From: Pseudotabrizicola sediminis
GTDB lineage: Bacteria; Pseudomonadota; Alphaproteobacteria; Rhodobacterales; Rhodobacteraceae
Length of the DNA stretch: 64,000 bases
Reading direction: 5' to 3'
NCBI RefSeq assembly: GCF_004745575.1
Contig: NZ_RPEM01000006.1
Span: 30,471 to 94,470 of the forward strand
Shown here: in pieces, positions 27,361 through 36,625 of the stretch
Layout of the letters: each line of letters starts with the position of its first letter
How positions within the stretch are numbered: the stretch's first letter is position 1
The notes under the pieces: model-generated
Database searches by the model: none
What the model was told of the DNA's origin: nothing
Seen by the model: the letters and a program-made list of their open reading frames with translations, nothing else
Translations under genes and position numbers: made by a program

Positions 27361-27765
27361 CTATGCAGGGGGGTTGGACCGGCGGATCAACGTCAGGCCA
27401 AGCGCCGCGCCGACACCATAAACCAGCGCGGCACCCGGCGACTGAAGCGGCAGCGACAGCGTGACCAACGGCCCCAGAATCGTGCCCGCCCCCGGCATCA
27501 CCAGCGTGCCCGCAATCAGCCCCGCAAAGCCCATCAGCGCCAGCCAAAGCGCCACATCCAGGCCCAGCCCCACCGCGCCCTCACGGCGGGCAAACAGCGG
27601 GAACAACAGCCATTGCGCCAGACCCGCACCAACGATCATCGGCAGCAGCGCGCGGACACCCGCAGCCGTCTCGGGCGGGATGCCATTGGCCAGCACCATC
27701 GCCAGCCCCAGGGTGGCAGCGGCGATAAGGGTGGCAAAAAGCCTTGATCGGGAAAACCGGAACAT
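27361..27765 (-). CDS. Hypothetical four-helix integral membrane protein
   Basis: The 134 residues have about four predicted transmembrane segments (near 8-27, 40-58, 66-92 and 100-128), with Arg-rich ends. It is not recognised. It resembles many small uncharacterised inner-membrane proteins of this family of bacteria. It has no cofactor motif and no obvious neighbour-based role. The start is supported only by the fit of the first helix. Confidence 0.65.
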   Translation of the reverse strand: MFRFSRSRLFATLIAAATLGLAMVLANGIPPETAAGVRALLPMIVGAGLAQWLLFPLFARREGAVGLGLDVALWLALMGFAGLIAGTLVMPGAGTILGPLVTLSLPLQSPGAALVYGVGAALGLTLIRRSNPPA

Positions 27766-27828
27766 GGGCGGACTTTTAGCCGCCGGGCCGCTGGTTGCAA
27801 CCCACTGCCGGCATGACCCCGGCCAAAG

Positions 27829-27863
27829 AAAAAGGCCGCCCGGTTGCCCGTGGCGGCCTTTTT
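27829..27863 (-). terminator. Strong terminator after rpmJ
   Basis: AAAAAGGCCGCC and GGCGGCCTTTTT form a twelve-base stem with an eleven-base loop. The A and T runs make it effective in both directions. It lies 22 bases past the rpmJ stop. Confidence 0.92.
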
Positions 27864-27885
27864 ATGCGTGTCGCTGCAAGCGAAA

Positions 27886-28011
27886 TCAGCCCTGACGGGC
27901 CTTGTAGCGCTTTTGCGTCTTGTTGATCACATAGACGCGGCCCTTGCGGCGCACGACCTGGCAATCACGGTGACGCGTCTTCAGCGAACGGAGCGAGTTG
28001 GCGACTTTCAT
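27886..28011 (-). CDS. rpmJ: Ribosomal protein bL36
   Basis: The 41-residue frame starts [20 protein letters not shown], continues [21 protein letters not shown] and ends at a TGA. This is bL36 of the type common in alphaproteobacteria. It has a single cysteine (C17), so it is the form without the four-ligand zinc site. AAGGAAA lies upstream of the ATG at 28011. It is followed by a strong terminator and preceded by tRNA-Val on the same strand. Confidence 0.97.
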   Translation of the reverse strand: MKVANSLRSLKTRHRDCQVVRRKGRVYVINKTQKRYKARQG

Positions 28012-28086
28012 GGTCGTCTCTTTCCTTGGTCGCGGCGCATCACGCGCCAGTTGAAAACAATGACCCCCAAGTATGGGGGCGGTGAA

Positions 28087-28161
28087 TGGTGGGCGGTACT
28101 GGGATCGAACCAGTGGCCACTACGATGTCAACGTAGTGCTCTACCGCTGAGCTAACCGCCC
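28087..28161 (-). tRNA. tRNA-Val (anticodon GAC)
   Basis: On the minus strand a full cloverleaf runs from 28161. The seven-base acceptor stem is GGGCGGT/ACCGCCC, the D arm is GCTC..GAGC, and the anticodon stem is CTACG/CGTAG around TTGACAT (anticodon GAC). The T arm is ACTGG-TTCGATC-CCAGT. Discriminator A and an encoded CCA end at 28087. Confidence 0.97.
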
Positions 28162-28348
28162 ACGCTACAGCCGCAATTCCCCCAAAGCCCCAAAGAAAAG
28201 GACGCGGGAGGAACCGCGTCGGTGTGCGGGGGTCTATAGCCAGTTGCGCCCATGGCCGCAAGAGCCTTTCCACCTGCCGCCCCCCGGCAATCTTGGCTTT
28301 TGGCATTTCGGCAAAGCCCGCTATAACGTCAGAGACCGGGAGACAGCA

Positions 28349-29209
28349 GTGCACAGCGAAGCCTTTACCCTTTATCACCCCGCCCGGCGCGAAACGCCGG
28401 TGGTTTTCTCGTCCCCCCACAGTGGCCGGGCCTATCCGCCTGCCTTTCTGGCCGGTTCGGTGCTGGATGCCCATGTGATCCGGTCGTCCGAGGATGCCTT
28501 TGTCGATGATCTGTTCCGGTCAGCCACCGATCATGGTGCGCCCTTGATCGCAGCCAATGCGCCAAGGGCCTATATCGACCTAAACCGCGCGGCAGATGAA
28601 CTGGATGCCGCAGTCGTCGAAGATGTCGTGCGCAGCCCGCACAACCCGCGCGTGGCCTCGGGCCTGGGGGTGATTCCCCGGGTGGTGTCGGGCGCGCGCG
28701 CGATCTATCGCGGCAAGATGCCCCTGGCCGAGGCCGAATCCCGGATTCGCGACCATTGGCACCCCTATCACGCAGCCCTGCGCAGCCTGACCGAAGACAG
28801 CCACGCCCAATTCGGCCAGTCGGTGCTGATTGATTGCCACTCAATGCCGCATGAGGCAATCGAGGCGCATTCCCGCCCCGGTCTTCTGCGCCCCGACGTG
28901 GTGCTGGGCGACCGATTCGGCGCAGCCGCCGCGCGCGACGTGATGGATCATGTCGAAGCCGCCTTCCGCCGCGCCGGGTTGCGGGTGTCGCGCAACGCGC
29001 CCTTTGCCGGGGCCTATATCGCCCAGACCTATGGCCGCCCCTCGCGCGGGTTTCACGTGGTGCAGGTGGAAATCGACCGGGCGCTTTACATGGATGAGGC
29101 GCGAATCGAGCCTCTGCCCGGTTTTGAAGCCTTCCGCGCCCTGATCGCCGGTGTCGTGGCCGAGATTGCCGCAATTGGCCGGCTGCAGGTGCCGCTGGCG
29201 GCAGAATAG
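28349..29209 (+). CDS. N-formylglutamate amidohydrolase
   Basis: The 286-residue protein matches the FGase family: VVFSSPHSGRAYP near the start, SVLIDCHSMPHEA in the middle with a metal-binding-type histidine, GRPSRGFHVVQVEIDRALYM and a C-terminal helix. It hydrolyses N-formyl-L-glutamate to glutamate and formate, as in the end of histidine degradation. No other hut gene is here, so the pathway link is not shown. The start is a GTG at 28349 with GGGAG upstream; the longer frame from 28244 is unsupported. Confidence 0.9.
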   Translation: MHSEAFTLYHPARRETPVVFSSPHSGRAYPPAFLAGSVLDAHVIRSSEDAFVDDLFRSATDHGAPLIAANAPRAYIDLNRAADELDAAVVEDVVRSPHNPRVASGLGVIPRVVSGARAIYRGKMPLAEAESRIRDHWHPYHAALRSLTEDSHAQFGQSVLIDCHSMPHEAIEAHSRPGLLRPDVVLGDRFGAAAARDVMDHVEAAFRRAGLRVSRNAPFAGAYIAQTYGRPSRGFHVVQVEIDRALYMDEARIEPLPGFEAFRALIAGVVAEIAAIGRLQVPLAAE

Positions 29210-29236
29210 GCCGGCTTCTGGCACACCGCGCCGCAA

Positions 29237-29260
29237 AAGGCGGGGACGATACCCCGCCTT
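29237..29260. terminator. Hairpin between convergent genes
   Basis: AAGGCGGGG and CCCCGCCTT form a nine-base stem around ACGATA, 28 bases past the amidohydrolase stop and 14 past the transpeptidase stop. It can serve both directions. Confidence 0.75.
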
Positions 29261-29273
29261 CGGGCATGTGATG

Positions 29274-29975
29274 TCAGTACACGACGGCCACTTCGGGCGG
29301 CCGCTGCGATGGCAGCACCCGCACCGTCACGCCGTGACGCACCCGCTGACGCAGATCGATCACGTCATGATCCAGCAGGCGGATGCAGCCGGATGACACG
29401 CGCTTGCCAAGATACTCCGGCTCGCAAGCTCCGTGAATCCGGTAAAGCGTGTCTATGCCGTTCTGGAACAGATACAGCGCACGCGCGCCAAGCGGATTGC
29501 CCGGGCCCGGGTCCATACCGCCATTCGCCACGGAATACGGCTCCAGATCAGGCTGCCGCGCAATCATGCTTTCCGGCACCTTCCAGCGGGGCCAGCTTCG
29601 GCAGAACTGCAGCCGGGCATCCCCTTGCCAGGCGAACGCCGCAGCCCCCGTGCCCGCGCCGTATCGCATAGCCCGTCCTTCGACGCCCACCAGATGCAGG
29701 AAACCCGCGTTGGGATCGACAACAATGGTTCCGGGCGCCTCCAGCGGAAACGGGTTGGCCACATCCTGACGCCAGAGTTCGGGCGGCACCACGCCTTCCG
29801 GCACCGCAGGAATGGGGTAGGGTTCGGTCGTGATCGCGCCATAATGCGCGGGCAGCGGCGGGAAGCGTTCGGCTTCTGGCGCGACCAGCGGCTGGGGGGA
29901 GGGCTGCGGCTGCATAACGCAGGCCGAAAGCAGCGCGGAGGAGCCTCCGGCCACAAAGAGTCGACGGGTCATCAT
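29274..29975 (-). CDS. L,D-transpeptidase (YkuD domain) lipoprotein
   Basis: The 233 residues begin with a short signal ending LLSAC, a lipobox-like site that would make it an envelope lipoprotein. The C-terminal YkuD domain has the catalytic signature HGACEPEYLGKRVSSGCIRLL, with the nucleophile Cys in SGCIR and the conserved His in IHGACE. Such enzymes make 3-3 peptidoglycan cross-links or attach proteins to peptidoglycan. Two adjacent ATGs (29975, 29972) are possible starts. No clear Shine-Dalgarno is seen. Confidence 0.92.
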   Translation of the reverse strand: MMTRRLFVAGGSSALLSACVMQPQPSPQPLVAPEAERFPPLPAHYGAITTEPYPIPAVPEGVVPPELWRQDVANPFPLEAPGTIVVDPNAGFLHLVGVEGRAMRYGAGTGAAAFAWQGDARLQFCRSWPRWKVPESMIARQPDLEPYSVANGGMDPGPGNPLGARALYLFQNGIDTLYRIHGACEPEYLGKRVSSGCIRLLDHDVIDLRQRVRHGVTVRVLPSQRPPEVAVVY

Positions 29976-30036
29976 GTGTGTGGTCCATATGTGCTGGTGA
30001 TCGTTGGTGACCGCCTGTTCTGCGCGGTCGCGACAC

Positions 30037-30408
30037 TCAGCAGGCCCGGGGCGGGTCCAGTGACCCCGCGGGCTTCACCCCGGCAAGCCTGCTTCCATCC
30101 GCTGGCAGGACAGCATTGGCGACATCCGTCAAATCCGGAGAAAGCGCAGAACCGGGCAGCGCAAGATCCGGCCCGCAAGGCGTGCCGAGCAAAACCGCTG
30201 TCCGACACCGCTTCGGATTTGGCGCGAAAGCCATCCCGTCGCGCAGGTCACCGCCAGTCACGGCAACACCGGCGGAAACCGGCCCTGCATCGGCAAATCC
30301 GGCATCCTGTGGGGGCGCGGATTGCGCAGCCATCGCTCCGGAATAGGCCCCCCATGGCAGGACCGCCAGAACGAGCAGAAGGCGTGCGAAGGATCGAAGC
30401 CAGATCAT
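30037..30408 (-). CDS. Small secreted hypothetical protein
   Basis: The protein of about 123 residues has a signal peptide (about 1-28, with LLLVLAVLPWGAYSGAMAAQ). A Pro/Gly/Ala-rich tail with three cysteines (in KRCRTAVLLGTPCGPD and at the end, PRAC) could form a disulfide. It is not recognised. GAGGG precedes the ATG at 30408, with a TTG three bases upstream as an alternative. The tail contains no known domain, and the C-terminal region is low in predicted structure. Confidence 0.7.
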   Translation of the reverse strand: MIWLRSFARLLLVLAVLPWGAYSGAMAAQSAPPQDAGFADAGPVSAGVAVTGGDLRDGMAFAPNPKRCRTAVLLGTPCGPDLALPGSALSPDLTDVANAVLPADGSRLAGVKPAGSLDPPRAC

Positions 30409-30484
30409 CAACCCTCGCTGAGGGATCGGGCATCGAAGGTCAATGAACCAATTGATCCCGCGACATCAATTCACTGCGACCGCT

Positions 30485-31747
30485 TTATCGCAGCGCGCGA
30501 CCCTTGATGATCGCATCCTTGCCAAACCGGGCGCGAATCGCATCTGCCGCCCGCTCGGCATTCGCACGCTTCCCGGCGTCCGGGTCCAGCAGATCGGCGG
30601 AGCGGTCGGCCTGATCTTCGGGCGCAAGGTCCGAGATGCCCACCCCGATCAGGCGGAACGGGCCACGCGTGCCCGCGTGATCGAACAGACCCCGCGCCGT
30701 GCGGTAGATGCGGTCGGCGATCTGGGTCGGGTCGGGCAAGGCATGACGGCGGGTCAGGATGCGAAACTCCCCCGTTTTCAGCTTCAGCGTCACCGTGCGC
30801 CCGGCCAGCGCCTTGGCCTTGGCCCGGTCCGACACCTGTTCCGACAGCCGCCACAGATGGCCGTCCAGCAGATCGGCGTCCGAGGTATCCTCAAAAAATG
30901 TGGTCTCCTTGGAAATCGACTTCAGCTTTTCGTCCCGCGTCACGCGGCGGTTGTCCTGCCCCCGCGCCAGATGCCACAACCTGTCGCCCATCTGGCCGAA
31001 CCGCGCCGTCAGATCGGCGCGGTCCCAACGCAGCAGGTCTGCAATGGTGCGGATGCCCGCCTGTTCCAGCGACGCCTGCATCGCCGTGCCCACCCCCCAG
31101 ATGATCCGCACCGGTTTCGGGCGCAGAAAGCCTTCGGTCTCTGCCGGACCGATCAGGGAAAACCCGCGCGGCTTATCAAGGTCGGATGCGATCTTTGCCA
31201 GAAACTTGTTATGCGCCAGACCAATGGACCCGGTAATGCCCAGTTCCTCCTCCATCCGCTGGGTCAGACGCGCCAGCAACACCGCGGGCGGCGCGCCATG
31301 CAGGCGGGCGGTGCCGGTCAGATCCAGAAACGCCTCGTCCAGCGACAACGGCTCGATGGCAGGCGTCAGATCCTCCATCATGGCGCGGATCTGGCGGCTG
31401 ACCTCGACATAGCGGGCCATGCGCGGCTTGACGACCACCGCCTCGGGGCACAGCTTCAGCGCCTGAAACATCGGCATCGCCGAGCGCACGCCATGAATGC
31501 GCGCGATATAGCAGCAGGTAGATACCACCCCCCGCGTGCCGCCCCCCACAATCAGCGGCTTGTCGGCAAGGCCGGGGTCATCACGCTTTTCCACCGATGC
31601 ATAAAACGCATCGCAATCCATATGCGCGATGGACAGGGTGAAAAGATCAGGGTGCGCCAGCAGCCGCGGGCTGCGGCAGGCAGGACAGCGGCCCCGCATT
31701 GGGGGCGTGTCAAAGATGGTCAGACAATCGCGGCACAGGGCAGGCAT
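30485..31747 (-). CDS. dinB: DNA polymerase IV with an N-terminal zinc ribbon
   Basis: The 420-residue Y-family polymerase carries the palm motifs [17 protein letters not shown] (metal-binding Asp) and [11 protein letters not shown] (catalytic DE), then the helix-hairpin-helix thumb and a C-terminal little-finger domain. It performs error-prone translesion synthesis. An unusual N-terminal addition has two CxxC pairs (CRDC at 5-8 and CPAC at 21-24), a probable zinc ribbon. The C-terminus lacks a visible beta-clamp motif; [14 protein letters not shown] is the end. The start with the CxxC pairs is preferred. Confidence 0.95.
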   Translation of the reverse strand: MPALCRDCLTIFDTPPMRGRCPACRSPRLLAHPDLFTLSIAHMDCDAFYASVEKRDDPGLADKPLIVGGGTRGVVSTCCYIARIHGVRSAMPMFQALKLCPEAVVVKPRMARYVEVSRQIRAMMEDLTPAIEPLSLDEAFLDLTGTARLHGAPPAVLLARLTQRMEEELGITGSIGLAHNKFLAKIASDLDKPRGFSLIGPAETEGFLRPKPVRIIWGVGTAMQASLEQAGIRTIADLLRWDRADLTARFGQMGDRLWHLARGQDNRRVTRDEKLKSISKETTFFEDTSDADLLDGHLWRLSEQVSDRAKAKALAGRTVTLKLKTGEFRILTRRHALPDPTQIADRIYRTARGLFDHAGTRGPFRLIGVGISDLAPEDQADRSADLLDPDAGKRANAERAADAIRARFGKDAIIKGRALR

Positions 31748-31865
31748 GATGCGCGATCATAGCCGGTTGCAGGCGTGCCGCACAGGGGCAAAGCGGGAAC
31801 GCCGGGGGCACTTGTGGGTGCCCGCCGCGCAGGAGCCTTTCAGAAAGGTGCAATCGCCATGGACG

Positions 31866-33167
31866 TCAGCGCGCCGGGGCGGCCTGCAGAGCGGGCTGTG
31901 CGGGTTTTACGCGCTTCTGGTAGCGGTCGAACCCAAGGTCGCGGCTTTCAATCTCGGTCGCGTGGCCCGTGACGATATCGGCCAGCAACCGGCCCGACCC
32001 GGCAGCCATGGTCCAGCCCAGCGTGCCGTGGCCGGTGTTAAGGAACAGGTTGGCCATCGGTGACCGCCCGACGATAGGGGTGCCATCGGGGGTCATCGGG
32101 CGCAGACCTGCCCAGAACGTCGCCTGCGACTGATCGCCCGCGCCGCCGAACAGATCCTCCACCGAATGCACCAGCGTGCGCTTGCGCTTGTCCGACAGCG
32201 ACAGATCAAACCCCGCAATCTCGGCCATACCCCCCACCCTGATGCGGTCGCCCAGACGCGTGATGGCAATCTTGTGGGTTTCGTCCATCACGGTCGACAC
32301 CGGGGCACGGCTGGCATCGGTTACCGGAACGGTAATCGAATAGCCCTTCACCGGATAGACCGGCAGGGTGATGCCCAGATCCGCCACCAGTTTCGGCGAA
32401 TACGACCCAAGCGCCAGCACGAAGGCATCGGCGGTCACCTCCCCCTCCGACGTGGTCACACTGGTGATCTTGTCGCCTGTACGGTTCAGGCTGGTGATGC
32501 TGACGCCCTGGCGGAACGTGACACCAATGGCAGCAGCCTTCGCCGCCAGCCCTTGAGTGAACTTGAAGCAATCGCCGGTTTCGTCATTGGGCAGGCGCAA
32601 CCCGCCCATGATCTTGCCCGCCGCATCCGCAAGCCCCGGTTCCACCGCCAGACAGCCCGCCACATCCAGCACCTCGAACGGCACACCGCCTTCGCGCAGC
32701 ACGTCAATATCCTTGTAGGCCGAATCGACCTGCTTTTGCGTGCGGAACAGCTGCAACGTGCCCTGCTGGCGTTCGTCAAAGGAAATGCCGGTGCTGGCGC
32801 GCAGATCGGTTAGGCAATCGCGCGAATATTCCGCCAGCCGCACCATGCGGCCCTTGTTCACCGCATAGGCGGCACTGGTGCAATTGCCCAGCATCTGCAG
32901 CATCCAGCGGATCTTGGCCATGTCCGGCTTCGGGTTCACGATCAGCGGCGCATGCTCCATGAACAGCCATTTCAGCGCCTTCATCGGCACACCGGGGGCC
33001 GCCCAGGGCGCGGAATAGCCGGGGCTGATCTCGCCCGCATTGGCAAAGCTGGTCTCCAGCGCGGCCTCGGGCTGACGGTCGATCACCGTCACCTCATGCC
33101 CGGCCTGCGCCAGATACCAAGCCGAAGTCACGCCGATGACGCCAGAGCCGAGGATGACGATTTTCAT
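31866..33167 (-). CDS. dadA: D-amino acid dehydrogenase small subunit
   Basis: The 433 residues form a DAO-type flavoprotein. The N-terminal FAD motif is [20 protein letters not shown], followed by [21 protein letters not shown]. The central block is [24 protein letters not shown], and the C-terminal FAD contact is [17 protein letters not shown]. It oxidises D-amino acids (classically D-alanine) to oxo acids, feeding electrons to the respiratory chain. I chose the ATG at 33167 with AGAGG upstream. A roughly 270-base upstream region carries an AT-rich stretch (about 33250-33270) that could be an Lrp-type site. Confidence 0.94.
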   Translation of the reverse strand: MKIVILGSGVIGVTSAWYLAQAGHEVTVIDRQPEAALETSFANAGEISPGYSAPWAAPGVPMKALKWLFMEHAPLIVNPKPDMAKIRWMLQMLGNCTSAAYAVNKGRMVRLAEYSRDCLTDLRASTGISFDERQQGTLQLFRTQKQVDSAYKDIDVLREGGVPFEVLDVAGCLAVEPGLADAAGKIMGGLRLPNDETGDCFKFTQGLAAKAAAIGVTFRQGVSITSLNRTGDKITSVTTSEGEVTADAFVLALGSYSPKLVADLGITLPVYPVKGYSITVPVTDASRAPVSTVMDETHKIAITRLGDRIRVGGMAEIAGFDLSLSDKRKRTLVHSVEDLFGGAGDQSQATFWAGLRPMTPDGTPIVGRSPMANLFLNTGHGTLGWTMAAGSGRLLADIVTGHATEIESRDLGFDRYQKRVKPAQPALQAAPAR

Positions 33168-33435
33168 AGAGCGACCTCTTTCGACAAAAATGTTAAGCTG
33201 AACTTGCACCCGCAGCCGGGGGATTTTCTGGCAAAGTTGCCTTCAGATTTCATATTTTTTCGAAGAAATGCCGCCTTTGCAGCCAATAGACGGGATAATT
33301 CCTCGCCTGACCAATAAATGGGCGAAGAATGAACGGCCATTCAAGGCAATGGCGCAAGATTATCCCTGCGCTTGCCTCTGGCCGGTGAACCCGCCATCCT
33401 TACGGCGAAAAAAGATTTGAACAAGGCGTTCTGCA

Positions 33436-34317
33436 ATGGATTTCAACCAGTTTCTGGGCGGCAATGCGGTGCTGCTGGCGATTGCCATCTTCATCATCCT
33501 GTCCATCTTTCTGGGGGTACGGATCGTGCCGCAGTCAGAAAAGCATGTGGTCGAACGCTTTGGCCGCCTGCGGTCGGTTCTGGGGCCCGGCATCAACTTT
33601 GTGGTCCCGTTTCTGGACCGCGTGGCGCACAAGATTTCCATTCTGGAACGCCAGCTGCCCACCGCCAGCCAGGATGCCATCACCGCCGACAACGTGCTGG
33701 TGAAGGTGGAAACCAGCGTTTTCTACCGCATCACCGAACCGGAAAAGACCGTCTACCGCATCCGCGATGTCGACGGCGCGATTGCCACCACGGTCGCCGG
33801 GATCGTCCGGTCAGAGATCGGCAAGATCGAACTGGATCAGGTGCAATCCAACCGCGCGCAGCTGATCGAACGGGTGCGCGAACAGGTCACCGCCATGGTC
33901 GACGACTGGGGGGTAGAGGTGACGCGCGCCGAGATTCTCGATGTGAACCTTGATGAACAAACCCGCGCCGCCATGCTGCAACAGCTCAACGCCGAACGCG
34001 CCCGCCGCGCGCAGGTGATGGAGGCCGAGGGCAAGAAACGCTCGGTCGAGCTGGCCGCCGACGCCGACCTTTATGCCGCCGAACAGCAGGCCAAGGCCAA
34101 GCGGGTGACGGCGGATGCCGAGGCCTATGCCACATCGGCCATCGCCATCGCAATCAAGGAATCCGGGCTGGAGGCGGCGCAGTATCAGCTTGCGCTGGCG
34201 CAGGTCGATGCGCTGGCCAAGGTGGCCCAAGGGCCGGGCAAGCAGACCATTCTGGTCCCCGCACAGGCGCTGGATGCCTTTGCCGATGCGTTCAAGATGC
34301 TGAAAGGCCGCGGCTGA
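33436..34317 (+). CDS. SPFH/band 7 (stomatin-like, QmcA-type) membrane protein
   Basis: The 293 residues have an N-terminal membrane helix (about 12-30, LLAIAIFIILSIFLGV), the SPFH domain (about 35-190) with VPQSEKHVVERFGR, VLGPGINFVVPFLDRV and TTVAGIVRSEIGKIELDQVQSNR, then an Ala/Glu-rich coiled coil (about 190-270). Stomatin-like proteins oligomerise in membrane microdomains and often control proteases. It overlaps an NfeD gene by one base (TGATG), the common SPFH-NfeD operon. Confidence 0.93.
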   Translation: MDFNQFLGGNAVLLAIAIFIILSIFLGVRIVPQSEKHVVERFGRLRSVLGPGINFVVPFLDRVAHKISILERQLPTASQDAITADNVLVKVETSVFYRITEPEKTVYRIRDVDGAIATTVAGIVRSEIGKIELDQVQSNRAQLIERVREQVTAMVDDWGVEVTRAEILDVNLDEQTRAAMLQQLNAERARRAQVMEAEGKKRSVELAADADLYAAEQQAKAKRVTADAEAYATSAIAIAIKESGLEAAQYQLALAQVDALAKVAQGPGKQTILVPAQALDAFADAFKMLKGRG

Positions 34318-34583
34318 TGTGGGCGGTCTGGTGGGTCTGGATCGTCGCAGGCTTCGCCCTTGGCGTGCTCGAAGTGCTGGCCCCGGGCTATATCTTCGTG
34401 GGCTTTGCCATCGGCGCGGTGGTGGTCGGTGCGGGGCTTGGCCTTGGCCTGTTGGGCGGCAGTCTGCCGCTTCTGCTGCTGGTGTTTGCCGTCGCCTCGC
34501 TGGTGGCATGGCTGGTGCTGCGCCGGGTGCTGGGGGTGCGCAAGGGGCAGGTCCGGCTCTGGGACCGCGATATCAATGACTAA
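34317..34583 (+). CDS. NfeD family (YbbK-like) membrane protein
   Basis: The 88-residue protein has three hydrophobic segments (about 4-22, 26-45 and 51-70) and a short charged C-terminus. It is the short NfeD type that lacks the soluble OB-fold domain of larger members. It is encoded directly after the SPFH protein with a one-base TGATG overlap, matching the usual SPFH/NfeD pairing in membrane-quality systems. Its end overlaps the next gene by eight bases. Confidence 0.85.
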   Translation: MWAVWWVWIVAGFALGVLEVLAPGYIFVGFAIGAVVVGAGLGLGLLGGSLPLLLLVFAVASLVAWLVLRRVLGVRKGQVRLWDRDIND

Positions 34584-35502
34584 ACAGGTTCTGGTCCTGA
34601 CGCATGACGATTGCCTGTCGCACGTCACCCCGCCCGGCCACCCCGAGCAGGTGGCACGGCTGGCGGCGGTGGAACGGGGGCTGACCGGCCTGACCGTGGA
34701 CCGGCACCCGGCAACAATGGGCGACGTGGCCGATGTTCTGCGCTGCCATCCGCAGCGCCACATCGACCGCATCAGAAACGCCGTGCCCACGTCGGGCTGG
34801 GCGCAGCTGGATGGCGACACCATCCTGTCGCCGGGATCTTTCAAGGCCGCGATGCGCGGCGTGGGCGGCATCTGTCAGGCGGTCGATCATGTGCTGACAA
34901 CCGGCAGCCGCGCCTTTGTCGCCACCCGCCCGCCGGGCCATCATGCGGAACGCGAAACCGCCATGGGCTTTTGCCTGTTCGGCACCGTCGCCATTGGGGC
35001 CATGCGCGCGCTCGACCACCATGGCCTGAACCGCGTGGCGGTGCTTGATTTCGACGTGCACCACGGCAATGGCACGCAAGACCTTTTGCGGGACGAGGCG
35101 CGGGTGCGCTTTGTCTCCAGCCATCAGATGCCGCTTTATCCGGGCACCGGCCATACCGATGAACGCGGCGCGCACGGCCAGATCTCCAATCTGCCGCTGG
35201 CACCCGGGTCGGGCGGCGCGCAGATGTGGGCGGCGTGGCAGCCGTTGCTGGACGATCTGCGCCACTGGCAGCCCGAACTCATCCTCATCAGCGCGGGCTT
35301 CGATGCCCACCGCGATGATCCCCTCGCCGGCCTGAACTGGACCACGCAGGACTTTGCCCGCCTCACCCGCGCGATCTGCGATCTGGCGGATGAATGCTGC
35401 GCGGGCCGGGTGGTATCGGCGCTGGAGGGCGGTTATGATCTGAACGCATTGGCCGACAGCGTGGCCGCACATGTGACAGAACTGGGAAGGCAGACCGCAT
35501 GA
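34576..35502 (+). CDS. Histone deacetylase family (acetoin-utilisation-like) amidohydrolase
   Basis: The 308 residues carry the HDAC/AcuC fold with its Zn-site motifs: ATRPPGHHAERETAMGFCLF (the paired histidines), VAVLDFDVHHGNGTQ (metal-ligating Asp/His) and LISAGFDAHRDDPLAG (second metal Asp), with ALEGGYD at the C-terminus. Members deacetylate small amide substrates such as acetylpolyamines or acetylated proteins. It overlaps the nfeD and xseB genes. The substrate is unknown, but its fixed place before xseB-ispA-dxs is common in this family of bacteria. Confidence 0.93.
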   Translation: MTKQVLVLTHDDCLSHVTPPGHPEQVARLAAVERGLTGLTVDRHPATMGDVADVLRCHPQRHIDRIRNAVPTSGWAQLDGDTILSPGSFKAAMRGVGGICQAVDHVLTTGSRAFVATRPPGHHAERETAMGFCLFGTVAIGAMRALDHHGLNRVAVLDFDVHHGNGTQDLLRDEARVRFVSSHQMPLYPGTGHTDERGAHGQISNLPLAPGSGGAQMWAAWQPLLDDLRHWQPELILISAGFDAHRDDPLAGLNWTTQDFARLTRAICDLADECCAGRVVSALEGGYDLNALADSVAAHVTELGRQTA

Positions 35503-35750
35503 CCGACAAGCCAGCCGAAAAACCCGTATCCGCCATGACCTTCGAAGAAGCCATGGCCGCATTGGAACAGGTCGTGGGCCAGCTGGAACGCGGCGATGTG
35601 GCGCTTGATGCCTCCATCGCGCTTTACGAACGCGGCGCGGCGCTCAAGGCGCATTGCGAGGCCCGGCTGAAAGACGCCGAAGAAAAGGTAGACCTGATCC
35701 GCGCCGCCGAAGGCCGCGCCATCGGCACCACCCCGGTGGAGGGGATGTGA
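35499..35750 (+). CDS. xseB: Exodeoxyribonuclease VII small subunit
   Basis: The 83-residue XseB has the family core MTFEEAMAALEQVVGQLERGDVALDASIALYERG (split across strips) with a short charged C-terminus. It partners XseA to degrade single-stranded DNA into oligonucleotides. It overlaps the deacetylase-family gene (ATGA, 35499-35502) and the ispA GTG start by four bases, giving a fully coupled chain of genes. Confidence 0.93.
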   Translation: MTDKPAEKPVSAMTFEEAMAALEQVVGQLERGDVALDASIALYERGAALKAHCEARLKDAEEKVDLIRAAEGRAIGTTPVEGM

Positions 35751-36616
35751 GCTTTCCCGACGCTCTGGCGCGCGCGGGCGGGCTGATCCAGTCCCGGCTG
35801 AACCACGCCCTGACCGACAAGGCCGATGAACCGGTGCTCCACGCCATGCGCTATGCGGTGGGTGGTGGCAAACGGCTGCGCGGCTTTCTGGTGCTGGAAA
35901 CCGCCGCCCTGTTTGGCCTGCCACCCGAACGCGCGATCAGTGCTGCGGCGGCGGTGGAATGTCTGCACGCCTACAGCCTTGTGCATGACGACCTGCCCTG
36001 CATGGATGACGACGACCTGCGCCGGGGCCAGCCCACCGTGCATGTGAAATGGGACGACGCCACTGCCGTTCTGGCGGGTGACGCGCTGCAAACCCTCGCG
36101 TTTGAATTGCTGTGCGACCCCGCGCTGGGCACCGGCGATACCCGCATCGCACTGGTTCGGGGCCTGGCGCAGGCGTCTGGCGCAGAGGGCATGGTGCTGG
36201 GTCAGGCGCTGGACATCGCGGCTGAAACCGCAAGCGCGCCGCTGACCCTACCGCAGATCACCCGGCTGCAGGCCGGCAAGACCGGCGCGCTGATCCGCTG
36301 GTCTGCCGAGGCGGGGGCCGTGATTGCAGGCCAAGACCCCGCCCCCTTGCGGGCCTATGCCACCGCCCTTGGCCTTGCCTTCCAGATCGCCGATGACATT
36401 CTGGATGAAACCGGCGACGAGGCGCAGACCGGCAAGCGCCTCCACAAGGATGCAACCGCCGGCAAGGCCACCTTCGTCTCGCTGCTGGGGCTGGACGGCG
36501 CGCGCAAAACGGCGCGTGATCTGGTCGCAGAGGCGGAAGGCCACCTTGCCCCCTATGGCGACCGCGCCAGAACCCTGATAGACGCCGCGCGGTTCGTGAT
36601 CGCGCGCGAAAGCTGA
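35747..36616 (+). CDS. ispA: Farnesyl/geranyl diphosphate synthase
   Basis: The 289 residues form an E-isoprenyl diphosphate synthase. The first Asp-rich motif is HDDLPCMDDDDLRRGQPTVH and the second is FQIADDILDETGDEAQ. The dominant family is IspA, which extends DMAPP with IPP to FPP (or GPP) for quinones and other isoprenoids. Translation starts at GTG 35747, overlapping the xseB stop (GTGA), with GGAGGGG upstream. It lies directly before dxs, so precursor synthesis and chain elongation are co-transcribed. Confidence 0.95.
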   Translation: MSFPDALARAGGLIQSRLNHALTDKADEPVLHAMRYAVGGGKRLRGFLVLETAALFGLPPERAISAAAAVECLHAYSLVHDDLPCMDDDDLRRGQPTVHVKWDDATAVLAGDALQTLAFELLCDPALGTGDTRIALVRGLAQASGAEGMVLGQALDIAAETASAPLTLPQITRLQAGKTGALIRWSAEAGAVIAGQDPAPLRAYATALGLAFQIADDILDETGDEAQTGKRLHKDATAGKATFVSLLGLDGARKTARDLVAEAEGHLAPYGDRARTLIDAARFVIARES

Positions 36617-36625
36617 AGGCAGGAC

